From positions 1 to 64,000 of the forward strand of contig NZ_JALDUR010000004.1 in NCBI RefSeq assembly GCF_023109675.1: 64,000 bases of DNA, in the 5' to 3' direction. The notes below the pieces were generated by a model, which had not been told where the DNA came from, ran no database searches, and saw only the letters and a list, made by a program, of their open reading frames with translations. Both the position numbers and the translations under genes were made by a program. This document shows, piece by piece, positions 53,425-62,561 of the stretch. The stretch comes from Streptococcus parasanguinis. GTDB taxonomy: Bacteria > Bacillota > Bacilli > Lactobacillales > Streptococcaceae. Position 1 is the first letter of the stretch. Each line of letters begins with the position of its first letter.

Positions 53425-54408
53425 TTATCCTTTGAGATTAGCCATCTGGAAGATCGGAATCACATAAGGAACAATAGACATCAGGATAGTAAATAACACG
53501 AAGAACCAGAACCAGAAGGACGCGAGGGCACGCTGGAAAACTCCCGGTTGAGGTTTATTGACTTGAATATAAGCCTTGATAGCTGGCCATTTAGTCGCAA
53601 GAACCACTATCATGACAATGGAACCAATAGCTAAAACACCAATTTGGAGCCAATTCGCTAGCCCCTCGTCCACATGATAGGCCACATAATGCAAGCCTTG
53701 GGAAATCACAAAATTATTGAAAATGTGATAGAAAATAGCCCACCAGATATTGTATTCAAAGGCAATGTAGCCGAAACCTAGACCAATGATACTCGCGAAA
53801 AAGAGCTGATCAAAATTGGCATGGAAGAGACCAAACAAGATAGCCGTCATGACAATGGCAAAGACCTTGCCATACCGTTCCAAGCCACGCAAGCCTGCCC
53901 CACGGAAGAAGAATTCCTCTGTGATTGGACCAAAAAAGCCAGCATACAAGAGCATAGTCCATGATCTCTCAATCGTATCACCTAGATCGGGTGTTGGAGA
54001 ATGAAGGCCAATGGTCTCAAACATGCGCTCAATCATTTGTGTCATCACAGATGAAAAGACTTGAGAAAAGCCAAGAAAGGCGAGAAGAATAAAGAAGACT
54101 GAAAGAGTCATCTTACGTCCCTTGTGCTTGAGATCATATTTATAAAGGGCCTTCTTGCGATAGGCATTAAAGAGAAAGAGTCCAATGGAAATAGAGATGA
54201 GGTAGGGAATACCAGCCCAAACATTCAGGGCATTGAGTTTCTCTGTTACTTGACTTGGATCTTTTCTGAGAGAGCCTGCTATGGTCAATCCAAGGAGGAC
54301 TTCCCACAGGACGGTTACCAAGGTCATTACCAAGAGATAAATAGCAAGTGTCCCAGAATACCTTCCTATATCTTTTTTAGGGTCTAATAATCGGTTGTAT
54401 TGGTTCAT
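53425..54408 (-). CDS. CPBP family intramembrane metalloprotease
   Basis: This 327-residue multipass protein has motif 1 TEEFFFRGAGLRGL, motif 2 FGLFHANFDQ and motif 3 HIFNNFVIS, the full CPBP set. The N-terminus is cytoplasmic. GGAGGAAGAA precedes the ATG, which overlaps the stop of the upstream gene by 4 bases. It is the last gene of the cluster. Confidence 0.87.
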   Translation of the reverse strand: MNQYNRLLDPKKDIGRYSGTLAIYLLVMTLVTVLWEVLLGLTIAGSLRKDPSQVTEKLNALNVWAGIPYLISISIGLFLFNAYRKKALYKYDLKHKGRKMTLSVFFILLAFLGFSQVFSSVMTQMIERMFETIGLHSPTPDLGDTIERSWTMLLYAGFFGPITEEFFFRGAGLRGLERYGKVFAIVMTAILFGLFHANFDQLFFASIIGLGFGYIAFEYNIWWAIFYHIFNNFVISQGLHYVAYHVDEGLANWLQIGVLAIGSIVMIVVLATKWPAIKAYIQVNKPQPGVFQRALASFWFWFFVLFTILMSIVPYVIPIFQMANLKG

Positions 54409-55025
54409 TTCTTCCTCCTAGAAAATAGATAAAAACACGCACAGACTCCTTCGTATAAGACAAAGAAAATCAAAAAGGCATGCATAAAGTAGTCTTCTGG
54501 TAATGCAAGAATAATCGAATCCACGCGCGGATCAAAGAGCCAAGTATTGTCCCCAGCAAATAAGACTTGATGAAAGAGAGTAAAGAATTGATCAAAGCCA
54601 ATTATAACAGTCATCACTGCAAGCACTACTGGTAAAACCATCATCCAAAAGAAGAGACTACGGTACAGGGCCAGGTAGCCATTTTTGACGACTGTCCGCA
54701 TAAACTGGATAAAACCAGGTAGTGTGATCACGAAAACGACCGTCACTAAGTGAAATAGGTACTTGACGGCCTCAAAATGGTGCAGTCCATTTTTTGAAGA
54801 AGGAAATTGGGGCATCTTCAACACCCATTGAAAAGGATTGGTCAAATAGTTCATCAAGACATTAATATTCTTCATGATGACAGAAGCCGAAAAACCAGTT
54901 CGACCCTGGATTCCCAACCAATGGATCTCCAGTGGATAGATGGCCCATGCTAGGCCAATGGTGAGAAGGATGGCAGCGGACAAGATAAAGAAAATTAGGT
55001 TTATGGATCTCAAACTTTTAAGCAT
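54405..55025 (-). CDS. TIGR01906 family integral membrane protein
   Basis: This 206-residue protein has about five membrane segments and a large loop with [12 protein letters not shown]. It matches a family found in Gram-positives next to the NagD-like phosphatase, as here. Its function is unknown. ATG 55025 overlaps the upstream stop codon. Confidence 0.8.
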   Translation of the reverse strand: MLKSLRSINLIFFILSAAILLTIGLAWAIYPLEIHWLGIQGRTGFSASVIMKNINVLMNYLTNPFQWVLKMPQFPSSKNGLHHFEAVKYLFHLVTVVFVITLPGFIQFMRTVVKNGYLALYRSLFFWMMVLPVVLAVMTVIIGFDQFFTLFHQVLFAGDNTWLFDPRVDSIILALPEDYFMHAFLIFFVLYEGVCACFYLFSRRKK

Positions 55026-55788
55026 CAAAATCCCACTCCGCTAAACTGGAAGCAACATGTGTCGGTGCAATTGGTAAGGTTGGCACTTCTTCTGGTTTGG
55101 TAAAACCAGTCGTCACCAAAAGGGTTGGAATCCCATTGTCAATACCTGCACGAATATCTGTTAGGTAGTTGTCGCCAACCATAACCACTTCTTCTCTTGC
55201 AAGACCCAAGTGTTCAATAGCCTTATCCATGATGATGGCCTTTGGTTTTCCAATGATCACAGGCTCGACCCGTGTCGCAGCCTCTACAAGCGCAATCAAG
55301 GATCCTGCACCTGGCAGCAAGCCACGCTCTGTTGGAATGTTCAGGTCCGGATTGGTCCCAATAAAGTGTGCTCCTTTTTGAATCGCCAAGGTCGCAATAG
55401 CAAACTTCTCATAATCCACTTGCCAATCCAGGCCAATCACCACATAATCAGGTGCTTCTTCATCGATGATATAGCCAGCTTCTTCAATAGCGTCTTTGAG
55501 CCCCGCTTCTCCGATCACATAGACCTTTTTGCCCAAATTTTGGTCATTCATGTAGTCAATGGTCGCAAGGGTAGCTGTATAGATAGTCGAAACTGGGGTT
55601 TTTATATTGAAATGAGTAGCCAGCATATCCCGAACAGTCTCTGGTGTGCGGGTTGTATTGTTGGTCACAAAGAGATAGGGAATCTCACGCGCCTGCAATT
55701 CATGAACAAAAGCTTCTCCTGCAGGAATTCGTGATTTTCCTTTGTAAATAGTGCCATCCAAATCAATCAAATAGCCCTTATAGTGCAT
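55018..55788 (-). CDS. NagD-like HAD phosphatase (TIGR01457)
   Basis: This 256-residue HAD-IIA hydrolase has motif [12 protein letters not shown] (residues 7-17), motif [10 protein letters not shown], Lys in [16 protein letters not shown] and motif [14 protein letters not shown]. It probably dephosphorylates nucleotides or sugar phosphates. It overlaps the TIGR01906 gene. Confidence 0.92.
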   Translation of the reverse strand: MHYKGYLIDLDGTIYKGKSRIPAGEAFVHELQAREIPYLFVTNNTTRTPETVRDMLATHFNIKTPVSTIYTATLATIDYMNDQNLGKKVYVIGEAGLKDAIEEAGYIIDEEAPDYVVIGLDWQVDYEKFAIATLAIQKGAHFIGTNPDLNIPTERGLLPGAGSLIALVEAATRVEPVIIGKPKAIIMDKAIEHLGLAREEVVMVGDNYLTDIRAGIDNGIPTLLVTTGFTKPEEVPTLPIAPTHVASSLAEWDFDA

Positions 55789-56475
55789 TTATTCTTCCTT
55801 TTCTGTTTCCGTTTCGTCATGTAACTTCTCTGCATCGACTCGTCCACCAGAACCATATAAGAGCAAGGCTCCAGCATAGAGGACAAATTGTAACACCAAA
55901 CCTGTAAAATTAATCCCTTGACTTCCCGATTGGGTGAACAAGAAGGATGCTACCATGAGGATGACAATGGTCAATAACAAGCCTATCACGGTTGCCTGAT
56001 CCACACTGATTTGATAAACCGTGCGTTTAGTGCTCCGATTTTTCCCGTCAGACTTAGTTTCTGGTTGCAAATTCTCGACAAAATCCGTCACTAAGGTCGC
56101 AGCGAGGCTGACTGTTGTGCTAAAGAGCACGCCTTGAGACAAGCGGTGATAGAAATTGGACCAGAAGGATCCTGATTGGCTAGTAATCCCAATCGAGAAG
56201 ATCATGACCGGTAAAAGAAAGGCCAAGGTGAAATGGATCCAGACCCGATACCAGCGTACATCTTCTCTTAAAAAGCGATTAAAACTCTCTAAATTCAAGC
56301 GATAGCGGAAAAATTTATAAATTTCCTCTACCAGGATGATGCCCAAAGCACAAAGAGTCAAGAGCCAATCTCCCAACATGTACAAAGGGTTCTTTTGACG
56401 CTTGGCATAGGCCACAACCCGTTTTTGATAGCTTTCAAGTTCCTGTTTTTTATTTTTTAATCTTCTACTTTCCAT
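55789..56475 (-). CDS. Hypothetical membrane protein
   Basis: This 228-residue protein is not recognised. It has a basic N-terminus (MESRRLKNKKQELESYQKRV), five to six membrane segments with a charged loop (ENLQPETKSDGKNRSTKR), and an acidic tail. It lies between the thioesterase gene (overlap 11 bases) and the HAD gene (adjacent), so it belongs to the same operon and may work in envelope lipid metabolism. That is only inferred from position. Confidence 0.7.
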   Translation of the reverse strand: MESRRLKNKKQELESYQKRVVAYAKRQKNPLYMLGDWLLTLCALGIILVEEIYKFFRYRLNLESFNRFLREDVRWYRVWIHFTLAFLLPVMIFSIGITSQSGSFWSNFYHRLSQGVLFSTTVSLAATLVTDFVENLQPETKSDGKNRSTKRTVYQISVDQATVIGLLLTIVILMVASFLFTQSGSQGINFTGLVLQFVLYAGALLLYGSGGRVDAEKLHDETETEKEE

Positions 56476-57220
56476 AATTCCAACCCTTTTCTTCTACTTC
56501 TTCCCACTCAATTTCAGCTTGGGCATTGATCTGACTATCTGAAGTAATTTGGTGCTGAGTTTTCAAGCCCTCTTGTTCATATTGAGAGGTGATGAGACCT
56601 CCTGCTAGCACTTCTTTGACATATTTTAGATGAACTTTTTTAGGGATATGATGGGTCAAGAAGTCTGCTCCCATCACCTCAAAAACCCAGTCCAAGTACT
56701 TGCTATTGTTGACATGTCCGTTCATATCCAAGTCGTAAAAACGAACCCGGTATTCTTGTTCCACTCCCCCTTCTAATTCTTTGAATCGGGGACCACGGAT
56801 CATGGTTTTTGAAAACTCTGAGTCAAAGGCATCTGTGATTTCGCTCATGACAGGATGGACCTTGCGTGTATCACGATCCATCAAGACAAAGGTCGCCACC
56901 ATCTCAATGATGGTATTTCCCGCTTCATCCTTGATATTAAAGGCCCGGTAGCAGAACAGGCGATTGTGACTCATGGCATAGGTTTCGATAGTGATCTTCT
57001 CATCAAAAACTGGGAGACGCTCGATCTTCATATTGTAATCCGTGATAATCCAGACTAGATTGTAATTCTCTAAAATGTACATATCACTCATGCCCAGCTC
57101 AATCGATTGCATGCCTGATACCTGCAAAGACAGCAAGATCAATTGGGGAATCTTTATAAATCCATTGACATCGCTCATATCAAAAGGAATTTTCATACTG
57201 TATTCAAATATTTTTGCCAT
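56465..57220 (-). CDS. Acyl-ACP thioesterase
   Basis: This 251-residue protein has a double hot-dog fold. VRFYDLDMNGHVNNSKYLDW (Asn/His catalytic region) and an N-terminal hot dog with ESFP-like order are typical of FatA/FatB-like bacterial thioesterases that release fatty acids from ACP. It lies three bases after hemW. Confidence 0.9.
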   Translation of the reverse strand: MAKIFEYSMKIPFDMSDVNGFIKIPQLILLSLQVSGMQSIELGMSDMYILENYNLVWIITDYNMKIERLPVFDEKITIETYAMSHNRLFCYRAFNIKDEAGNTIIEMVATFVLMDRDTRKVHPVMSEITDAFDSEFSKTMIRGPRFKELEGGVEQEYRVRFYDLDMNGHVNNSKYLDWVFEVMGADFLTHHIPKKVHLKYVKEVLAGGLITSQYEQEGLKTQHQITSDSQINAQAEIEWEEVEEKGWNYGK

Positions 57221-57223
57221 CTT

Positions 57224-58354
57224 CTACTCCAAAATAAACTTCTCTGCTACAGTGTCTCCTAAAAAGAGACCTTTCTTGGTCATTCGTACAATGTCCTTGT
57301 CAGGCACCAAGAGTCCCTGCTGGGTCAATTCCTCAACCACTGAACCATATTGTTGGTCAAAATTCACACCAAACTTTTCTTCGAAACGCTTCTTGGAAAC
57401 GCCTGTCTTCTTACGCAGTCCTAGAAACATCTCTTCCTCCATCATTTCTGTCTGACTCAGATGTTCTTCTTGGACACGCGCATTTCCCTCTTCGACCGCC
57501 TGCATATAGTGACGGATAGGCCCATGATTCTTGTAGCGAACACCGTTGACGTAGCCGGATGCACCAGCTCCCAGACCATAATACTCAGCATTGTCCCAAT
57601 ACATGAGATTATGTCGACTTTCAAAACCAGGCTTGGAGAAATTAGAAATTTCATAATGCTCAAAGCCCGCACGCTCCAACTCCTGAATGATGTATTCAAA
57701 CATCTCCGCTTCTAACTCCTCTTTTGGTAGAGGAAGCTTGCCCCGTCTCATGCGATTCATAAAGACCGTGTGATTCTCCAGAATCAAGCTATAGAGGCTC
57801 ATATGAGGAATGTCGAGGGCAAGAGCCTTAGCGACATTTTCCTTGACCTGCTCCATGGTTTGCGTCGGAAGGGCATAGATGAGGTCGATCGAAATATTGT
57901 CAAAACCAGCCAGCTTCAGACGATCGATATTGTCATAGATATCCTGCTCTTGATGGCTCCGACCAATCTTTTTGAGCAAGCGATTATCAAAGGTCTGTAC
58001 GCCTAAAGAAACCCGATTAACCGGTGAATCCTTTAAGACAGCAATCTTATCCGGATCCAAATCACCAGGATTGGCCTCGATGGTCAACTCCTCCATCTGA
58101 GAAAGATCAAGTGACTTGGTCAGCTCCTTGAGCAGATACTCTAGCTGATCCGCAGTTAAGGCTGTCGGTGTCCCACCCCCAATATAGAGAGTCCGTAAAT
58201 TTGTGATTTCTTCCCGACGAAATTCTTGGATCAAATGATCCAAATAAGCATCGACCGGTTGGTTCTTGATAAAAACCTTCGAAAAATCACAATAAAAACA
58301 AATCTGGGTACAAAATGGGATGTGGACATAAGCGGACGTTGGTTTTGTATGCAT
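57224..58354 (-). CDS. hemW: HemW-like radical SAM protein
   Basis: This 376-residue protein has the radical SAM cysteines in IPFCTQICFYCDF, then GGGTPTALTADQL and LTIEANPGDL. The C-terminal HemW domain (GLGAGASGYVNGVRYKNHG) is present. HemW homologues are often labelled coproporphyrinogen oxidase but act in haem trafficking. ATG 58354 is preceded by AAAGGT; the longer frame to 58462 reaches into the ABC-F promoter. It is the first gene of the cluster. Confidence 0.9.
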   Translation of the reverse strand: MHTKPTSAYVHIPFCTQICFYCDFSKVFIKNQPVDAYLDHLIQEFRREEITNLRTLYIGGGTPTALTADQLEYLLKELTKSLDLSQMEELTIEANPGDLDPDKIAVLKDSPVNRVSLGVQTFDNRLLKKIGRSHQEQDIYDNIDRLKLAGFDNISIDLIYALPTQTMEQVKENVAKALALDIPHMSLYSLILENHTVFMNRMRRGKLPLPKEELEAEMFEYIIQELERAGFEHYEISNFSKPGFESRHNLMYWDNAEYYGLGAGASGYVNGVRYKNHGPIRHYMQAVEEGNARVQEEHLSQTEMMEEEMFLGLRKKTGVSKKRFEEKFGVNFDQQYGSVVEELTQQGLLVPDKDIVRMTKKGLFLGDTVAEKFILE

Positions 58355-58421
58355 ACCTTTAATTATACCATAAAATCCCCCCGAGTCCGAAAAGAAAAGG
58401 GAATAAGAAGCAAGGAATTCC

Positions 58422-58450
58422 TTGACAAGAAGGAATAAAAGGAATAGAAT
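58422..58450 (+). promoter_or_regulatory. Promoter of the ABC-F leader
   Basis: TTGACA at 58422-58427 and TAGAAT at 58445-58450 are separated by 17 bases. This drives a leader of about 215 nt. Confidence 0.85.
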
Positions 58451-58480
58451 AAATTTGATCATATTCGGAGGTAAGGAGAT

Positions 58481-58492
58481 ATGAACAACTAA
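58481..58492 (+). CDS. Three-codon leader ORF (MNN) of the ABC-F gene
   Basis: ATG-AAC-AAC-TAA is preceded by GGAGGTAAGGAG, a very strong ribosome-binding site for so short a frame. Such minimal uORFs precede antibiotic-responsive ABC-F genes in Firmicutes, where ribosome stalling prevents terminator formation. Confidence 0.75.
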   Translation: MNN

Positions 58493-58504
58493 GTTTCGTT
58501 AAAT

Positions 58505-58593
58505 AAAATACTTTATTTAGTGGACTGCTTGTTCTATCTCTTTTTGTGTACCCTCTTGCCTATTTTCCAACTTTTTTTGGCTAAATAAGGTCT
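58505..58593 (+). promoter_or_regulatory. Alternative stems of the ABC-F attenuator
   Basis: TAAATAAA/TTTATTTA can form a local hairpin just after the uORF. Alternatively CTTTATTTAG can pair with CTAAATAAGG about 65 bases downstream. These two pairings exclude each other, as expected of an attenuator switch. Confidence 0.55.
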
Positions 58594-58618
58594 TTTTCTG
58601 CCTGGGTTCCACTTGAAT

Positions 58619-58651
58619 ACAGCTCTACTAAATAGGTAGAGCTGTTTTTTT
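58619..58651 (+). terminator. Attenuator terminator before the ABC-F gene
   Basis: ACAGCTCTAC pairs perfectly with GTAGAGCTGT around seven bases, followed by T residues. It ends 22 bases before the start codon. Confidence 0.88.
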
Positions 58652-58672
58652 GCCCCAGTAGAAAGGAATCTT

Positions 58673-60196
58673 ATGCTAAAACTATCCCACCTTACCATCT
58701 GCCATACAAAAGATTTACGAGATTTGGTTCGCGATCTGTCCCTAACCATTCATGAAGGGGAAAAAGTTGCCATTATTGGCGAAGAAGGAAATGGAAAATC
58801 TTCCTTGCTTAACGTCCTTATGTCCCCAAAATCCCTACCAGATTATCTGATCACGGAAGGAGAAATCACCACTTCCTTTCACTCCTATGCCTATATTCCC
58901 CAAACTTTACCGGAAGCTTTGAAGGAAAAAACCTTGGAAGAATATTTTTTTGGAGAGGACGAGCTAGACTATGCCACCCTCTACAGACTGGCAGATCAAT
59001 TGCATTTTAATAGCGAGCGCTTTGCAAGCGATCAAGCTATCGGAAGTCTATCTGGAGGAGAAGCCCTCAAAGTCCAACTGCTTCACGAACTTTGTTGTCC
59101 TCATGAATTACTATTTTTAGATGAACCTTCAAATGATCTGGATTTGGAGACCTTGGACTGGCTCCAGCAGATGATCCAAACGAGCCCCCAAACCATAATA
59201 TTTATTTCCCATCATGAGGATTTTTTGACTCAGACGGCGGATACCATCATTCACCTCAGACAGATCAAACACCGCAAGGAGGCTGAAACCATCGTAGAGC
59301 ACCTAGGTTATCAAGACTACAGTAGCCAGAGGGAACAACAATTTAAGCAACAGTCTCAGCAAGCGGCCAACGATCAACGAGCCTACCGAAAAACAATGGA
59401 GAAGCACCGTCGCGTCCGTCAGCAAGTCCAAACTTCCTTACGAAACACCAAGGATAGCACTGCTGGACGTCTCCTGGCAAAGAAAATGAAGTCCCTCCTC
59501 TCACAAGAAAAGCGCTACGAGCGAGAATTCCAATCCATGACCTCCCAACCCTATGATGAGGAAATCATCCATCTGCATTTCCCTTCCCTCACTCCCTTGT
59601 CTCCTCAAAAACGTGTCCTTCTCTTAGATCAAGAAGAGCTCACAATTGGTGATCGTGTCCTAGTCAAGAACCTCTCCCTCACACTTCAAGGGCAGGATAA
59701 GATAGGGATTATCGGTTCCAACGGTGTGGGGAAATCCACTTTCCTAAAAATGATATGGAAAAGTCTACAGAAGAATGAGAGCATCCGCACTGCCTATATG
59801 CCTCAAGATTACACTGAAGGCCTCCCTCTGACTAAGACACCAGTTCAATTCTTACAGCATTCAGGCGATCGCGAAGAAATCAACACCATTCAATTGCATT
59901 TAGCCTCCCTCAACTTTACCTATTCTGAAATGCACCATCCGATCTCTGAACTTTCTGGTGGCCAGCAAGGAAAACTCTTTCTCCTACAACTAGTGCTCAC
60001 AAGTCCCCAATTTCTACTCTTGGACGAGCCTACTCGCAATTTTTCCCCCACTTCCCAACCAGAAATTCGACGCCTTTTCGCAGACTACCCAGGCGGACTG
60101 GTTACAGTCTCCCACGACCGGACCTTCCTCAAAGAAGTCTGCAAAAAAATCTATCGTCTGACCGAAAATGGTTTGGTAGAAATAGAGTCGCTCTGA
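58673..60196 (+). CDS. ABC-F family ATPase, ribosomal-protection type
   Basis: This 507-residue protein has two ATPase domains and no membrane helices. The first has Walker A GEEGNGKSS, signature LSGGEALK and DEPSNDLD. The second has GSNGVGKST, LSGGQQGK and DEPTRNFSPTS. A charged interdomain linker (about residues 220-280, QQSQQAANDQRAYRKTMEKH) would reach towards the ribosomal peptidyl transferase centre. The length and the DEPTRNFSP variant resemble Lsa/Sal/Vga-like antibiotic-resistance ABC-F proteins, but which drug, if any, is unknown. AAAGGAAT precedes the ATG. Regulation is by the leader attenuator. Confidence 0.87.
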   Translation: MLKLSHLTICHTKDLRDLVRDLSLTIHEGEKVAIIGEEGNGKSSLLNVLMSPKSLPDYLITEGEITTSFHSYAYIPQTLPEALKEKTLEEYFFGEDELDYATLYRLADQLHFNSERFASDQAIGSLSGGEALKVQLLHELCCPHELLFLDEPSNDLDLETLDWLQQMIQTSPQTIIFISHHEDFLTQTADTIIHLRQIKHRKEAETIVEHLGYQDYSSQREQQFKQQSQQAANDQRAYRKTMEKHRRVRQQVQTSLRNTKDSTAGRLLAKKMKSLLSQEKRYEREFQSMTSQPYDEEIIHLHFPSLTPLSPQKRVLLLDQEELTIGDRVLVKNLSLTLQGQDKIGIIGSNGVGKSTFLKMIWKSLQKNESIRTAYMPQDYTEGLPLTKTPVQFLQHSGDREEINTIQLHLASLNFTYSEMHHPISELSGGQQGKLFLLQLVLTSPQFLLLDEPTRNFSPTSQPEIRRLFADYPGGLVTVSHDRTFLKEVCKKIYRLTENGLVEIESL

Positions 60197-60235
60197 CGTA
60201 AAAAAGATTGGCCAAAAAACCAATCTTGGAGAACG
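60197..60235 (-). terminator. Hairpin left of repeat A copy 3
   Basis: AAGATTGG pairs with CCAATCTT; on the minus strand TTTTTTAC follows. It is nearly identical to the hairpin at 60457-60482. Confidence 0.7.
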
Positions 60236-60294
60236 TTAACGAACTGTTCTTTTATACAAATCTAACAAAACCAGAGTTACCCAATCCTCTATGG

Positions 60295-60431
60295 AAACTT
60301 TTCCGTCGTGAGAAAAGTGCTAGAAACACTCTTGTTTCTAGCACTCGGAATTATTGAGACCTTAGGCTCAATAATTAGTCATGGAACTTCTATGAAGTTC
60401 GCTGACGTCCGTACTCACCTAAGGAAAGTTT
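60295..60431 (+). repeat. 137-bp structured intergenic repeat, family A, copy 3
   Basis: It has the same outer arms as copies 1 and 2. The first stem reads GTGCTAGAAAC/GTTTCTAGCAC, differing from copy 1 by two paired changes that keep the stem. The second stem is identical to copy 2, and the third has a different loop (TAT instead of GTA). Confidence 0.9.
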
Positions 60432-60456
60432 CTAAGAGGACTTTATCTTCAACTTG

Positions 60457-60482
60457 AAAGATTGGCGAAAACCAATCTTTTC
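60457..60482 (+). terminator. Terminator right of repeat A copy 3
   Basis: AAAGATTGG pairs with CCAATCTTT around CGAAAA and TTCTTC follows. It serves plus-strand transcripts from the ABC-F gene after they cross the repeat. Confidence 0.75.
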
Positions 60483-60484
60483 TT

Positions 60485-61300
60485 CTATTCCTTCGCTGCC
60501 TCTTGTCCTAATTCTTGAGTGCGTTTATAGGCTGCTTCCACTCCAGCAATAATGTCGCCCCGTAAGCCGACTTGTTCTAAGCGATTGACTCCTGCGATGG
60601 TAGAGCCACCTGGGCTACAAACTGCATCTCGCAAGCGGGCTGGGTGCTCGCCTGTCTCTAGGACCATTTGACTAGCTCCTTGGAAGGTCTGAGCCGCCAT
60701 TTGCAAGGCTTGCTCTCGAGTAAGCCCTAAGCTTACTCCTGCATCTGCCATAGCTTCAATCATCTGATAGACAAAGGCTGGACCACAGCCTGCAACAGCC
60801 GTTGCAGGATCCATCAATTTTTCTTCAATTTCATAGAGAGCCCCAGCACCTGATAAGAGCTGGTTGACTTTGGCTACTTGCTGATCTGTCACTGCTTGAG
60901 AGCGAGCCAGACTGATAACCCCTTGACCAATGGCCACAGGCGTATTGGGCATGATGCGAATTAGCCCTAGCTGGTCGTTCTGGATCACTTCAGCCATCTT
61001 TTCTAATTCCAGGCCTGCAGCCATGGAAACCAGTAAGAGATTAGAGCGTTGGGCCAAGATGCCTTGATACTCTCCTAGGAGAGGACAAATCTGATAGGGT
61101 TTGACCCCTAAAAAGATTACTTCAGCCTCTTGAAAGACTTGTTCAAGATCAGATGCCGTTCCCCCATACTGGCTGATAAACTCTTGCACCTTTTGAGGAG
61201 AACGATTGACCAAGAGCAGGTCTTTCGCGTCCACTTCTTTTGCAACTGCTTTGGCTAGACTAGCCCCCATGTTTCCAAGACCGATAAATGCAACTTTCAT
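60485..61300 (-). CDS. proC: Pyrroline-5-carboxylate reductase
   Basis: This 271-residue protein performs the last step of proline synthesis. The Rossmann motif IGLGNMGASLA (residues 6-16), IRIMPNTPVAIGQGV, GCGPAFVYQMIEAMADAG and the C-terminal SPGGSTIAG are visible. It follows proA by 3 bases. Confidence 0.95.
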   Translation of the reverse strand: MKVAFIGLGNMGASLAKAVAKEVDAKDLLLVNRSPQKVQEFISQYGGTASDLEQVFQEAEVIFLGVKPYQICPLLGEYQGILAQRSNLLLVSMAAGLELEKMAEVIQNDQLGLIRIMPNTPVAIGQGVISLARSQAVTDQQVAKVNQLLSGAGALYEIEEKLMDPATAVAGCGPAFVYQMIEAMADAGVSLGLTREQALQMAAQTFQGASQMVLETGEHPARLRDAVCSPGGSTIAGVNRLEQVGLRGDIIAGVEAAYKRTQELGQEAAKE

Positions 61301-61303
61301 TTC

Positions 61304-62551
61304 TTACCTCACTTGACCATTTCCACTGACGATATATTTGTAACTGGTCATTTCCCGGAGTCCCATTGGTCCACGCGCATGGAGTTTTTGGGTCGAGATC
61401 CCCATTTCACAACCTAGTCCAAATTGACCCCCATCTGTAAAGCGTGTAGAAGCATTGACATAAACGGCTGCTGAATCTACTTGCTTGGTGAAATAAGAGG
61501 CTGTCTCAGGATTTTCAGTCACAATGGCATCCGAATGATGGGTGCTGTGAGCTTCAATGTGGTCCACCGCTTCCTCCACTCCATCAACGACCTTAACTGC
61601 TAAAATATAATCTAAAAATTCGGTATCAAAATCCTGTTCCTGTGCTGCTGTTCCAGAAATGATAGCCTGAGCTTGCTCATCTAGGCGCAACTCAACGGAT
61701 CTTTCCCGATCATCCAATAAACGCTCTTTGACCAAGTGCAAGAAATCAGACGCGATCGCTTGATCAACCAACAAGACCTCCATGGCATTACAGACGGATG
61801 GGCGGCTTGTCTTAGCATTTTCGATAATGGCGAGTGCTTTCTGGAAATCAGCCTCCTTGTCCACATAGACATGGACGATCCCAGTTCCTGTCTCGATCAC
61901 AGGGACAATGGCATTTTCAACCACCGCTTGGATCAATCCAGCACCACCACGTGGAATGAGCAAGTCCAGATAGCCCTTAGCCTTCATCATAGCAAGGCTA
62001 GAAGCTCGACTCGTATCTTGGATCAGTTGGAGAAGATCTGGATTCAGTTCAGCTTCTTCCAATCCAGCCTTGAGGGCTGTCACGATCGCTTGAGCAGAAT
62101 GAAAGGCGTCCTTTCCAGTACGAAGGACTACTGCATTTCCACTCTTGATGGCAAGCGCTGCGGCATCTGACGTTACATTTGGACGGCTTTCATAAATGAT
62201 GCCAATAACACCCATGGCGACTCGAACTTTCTGGATTTCAAGACCATTTTCCAAGACTTCAGTATCCAGCACTTCCCCGATCGGATCTGGCAGGTCTATT
62301 AAAGCACGAATTCCTTGTGCCATCCCAGCAATCCGCTCTTGATCAAGAAATAGGCGATCCAGCATGACTTCAGAGATCTTGCCGCGTGCCGCTTCCATAT
62401 CGATTTGATTAGCTGCTAAAATGGCTTCAGTTGCTTTTAAAAGCTGGCTAGCCATGGCCTCTAAGGCCTGATTTTTAAGAGCTGTACTGGATGTATTGAT
62501 GCTTTTCTTAGCTGATTTCGCTAAGGCTAATTGTTCTTGTGTTGTTCCCAT
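61304..62551 (-). CDS. proA: Glutamate-5-semialdehyde dehydrogenase (gamma-glutamyl phosphate reductase)
   Basis: This 415-residue aldehyde-dehydrogenase-fold enzyme has the catalytic Cys in [10 protein letters not shown], plus [20 protein letters not shown] and [20 protein letters not shown] 62551 is used (AGAGGAAAACG upstream); a longer frame would overlap proB. It is the middle gene of proBAC. Confidence 0.95.
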   Translation of the reverse strand: MGTTQEQLALAKSAKKSINTSSTALKNQALEAMASQLLKATEAILAANQIDMEAARGKISEVMLDRLFLDQERIAGMAQGIRALIDLPDPIGEVLDTEVLENGLEIQKVRVAMGVIGIIYESRPNVTSDAAALAIKSGNAVVLRTGKDAFHSAQAIVTALKAGLEEAELNPDLLQLIQDTSRASSLAMMKAKGYLDLLIPRGGAGLIQAVVENAIVPVIETGTGIVHVYVDKEADFQKALAIIENAKTSRPSVCNAMEVLLVDQAIASDFLHLVKERLLDDRERSVELRLDEQAQAIISGTAAQEQDFDTEFLDYILAVKVVDGVEEAVDHIEAHSTHHSDAIVTENPETASYFTKQVDSAAVYVNASTRFTDGGQFGLGCEMGISTQKLHARGPMGLREMTSYKYIVSGNGQVR

Positions 62552-62561
62552 ACGTTTTCCT

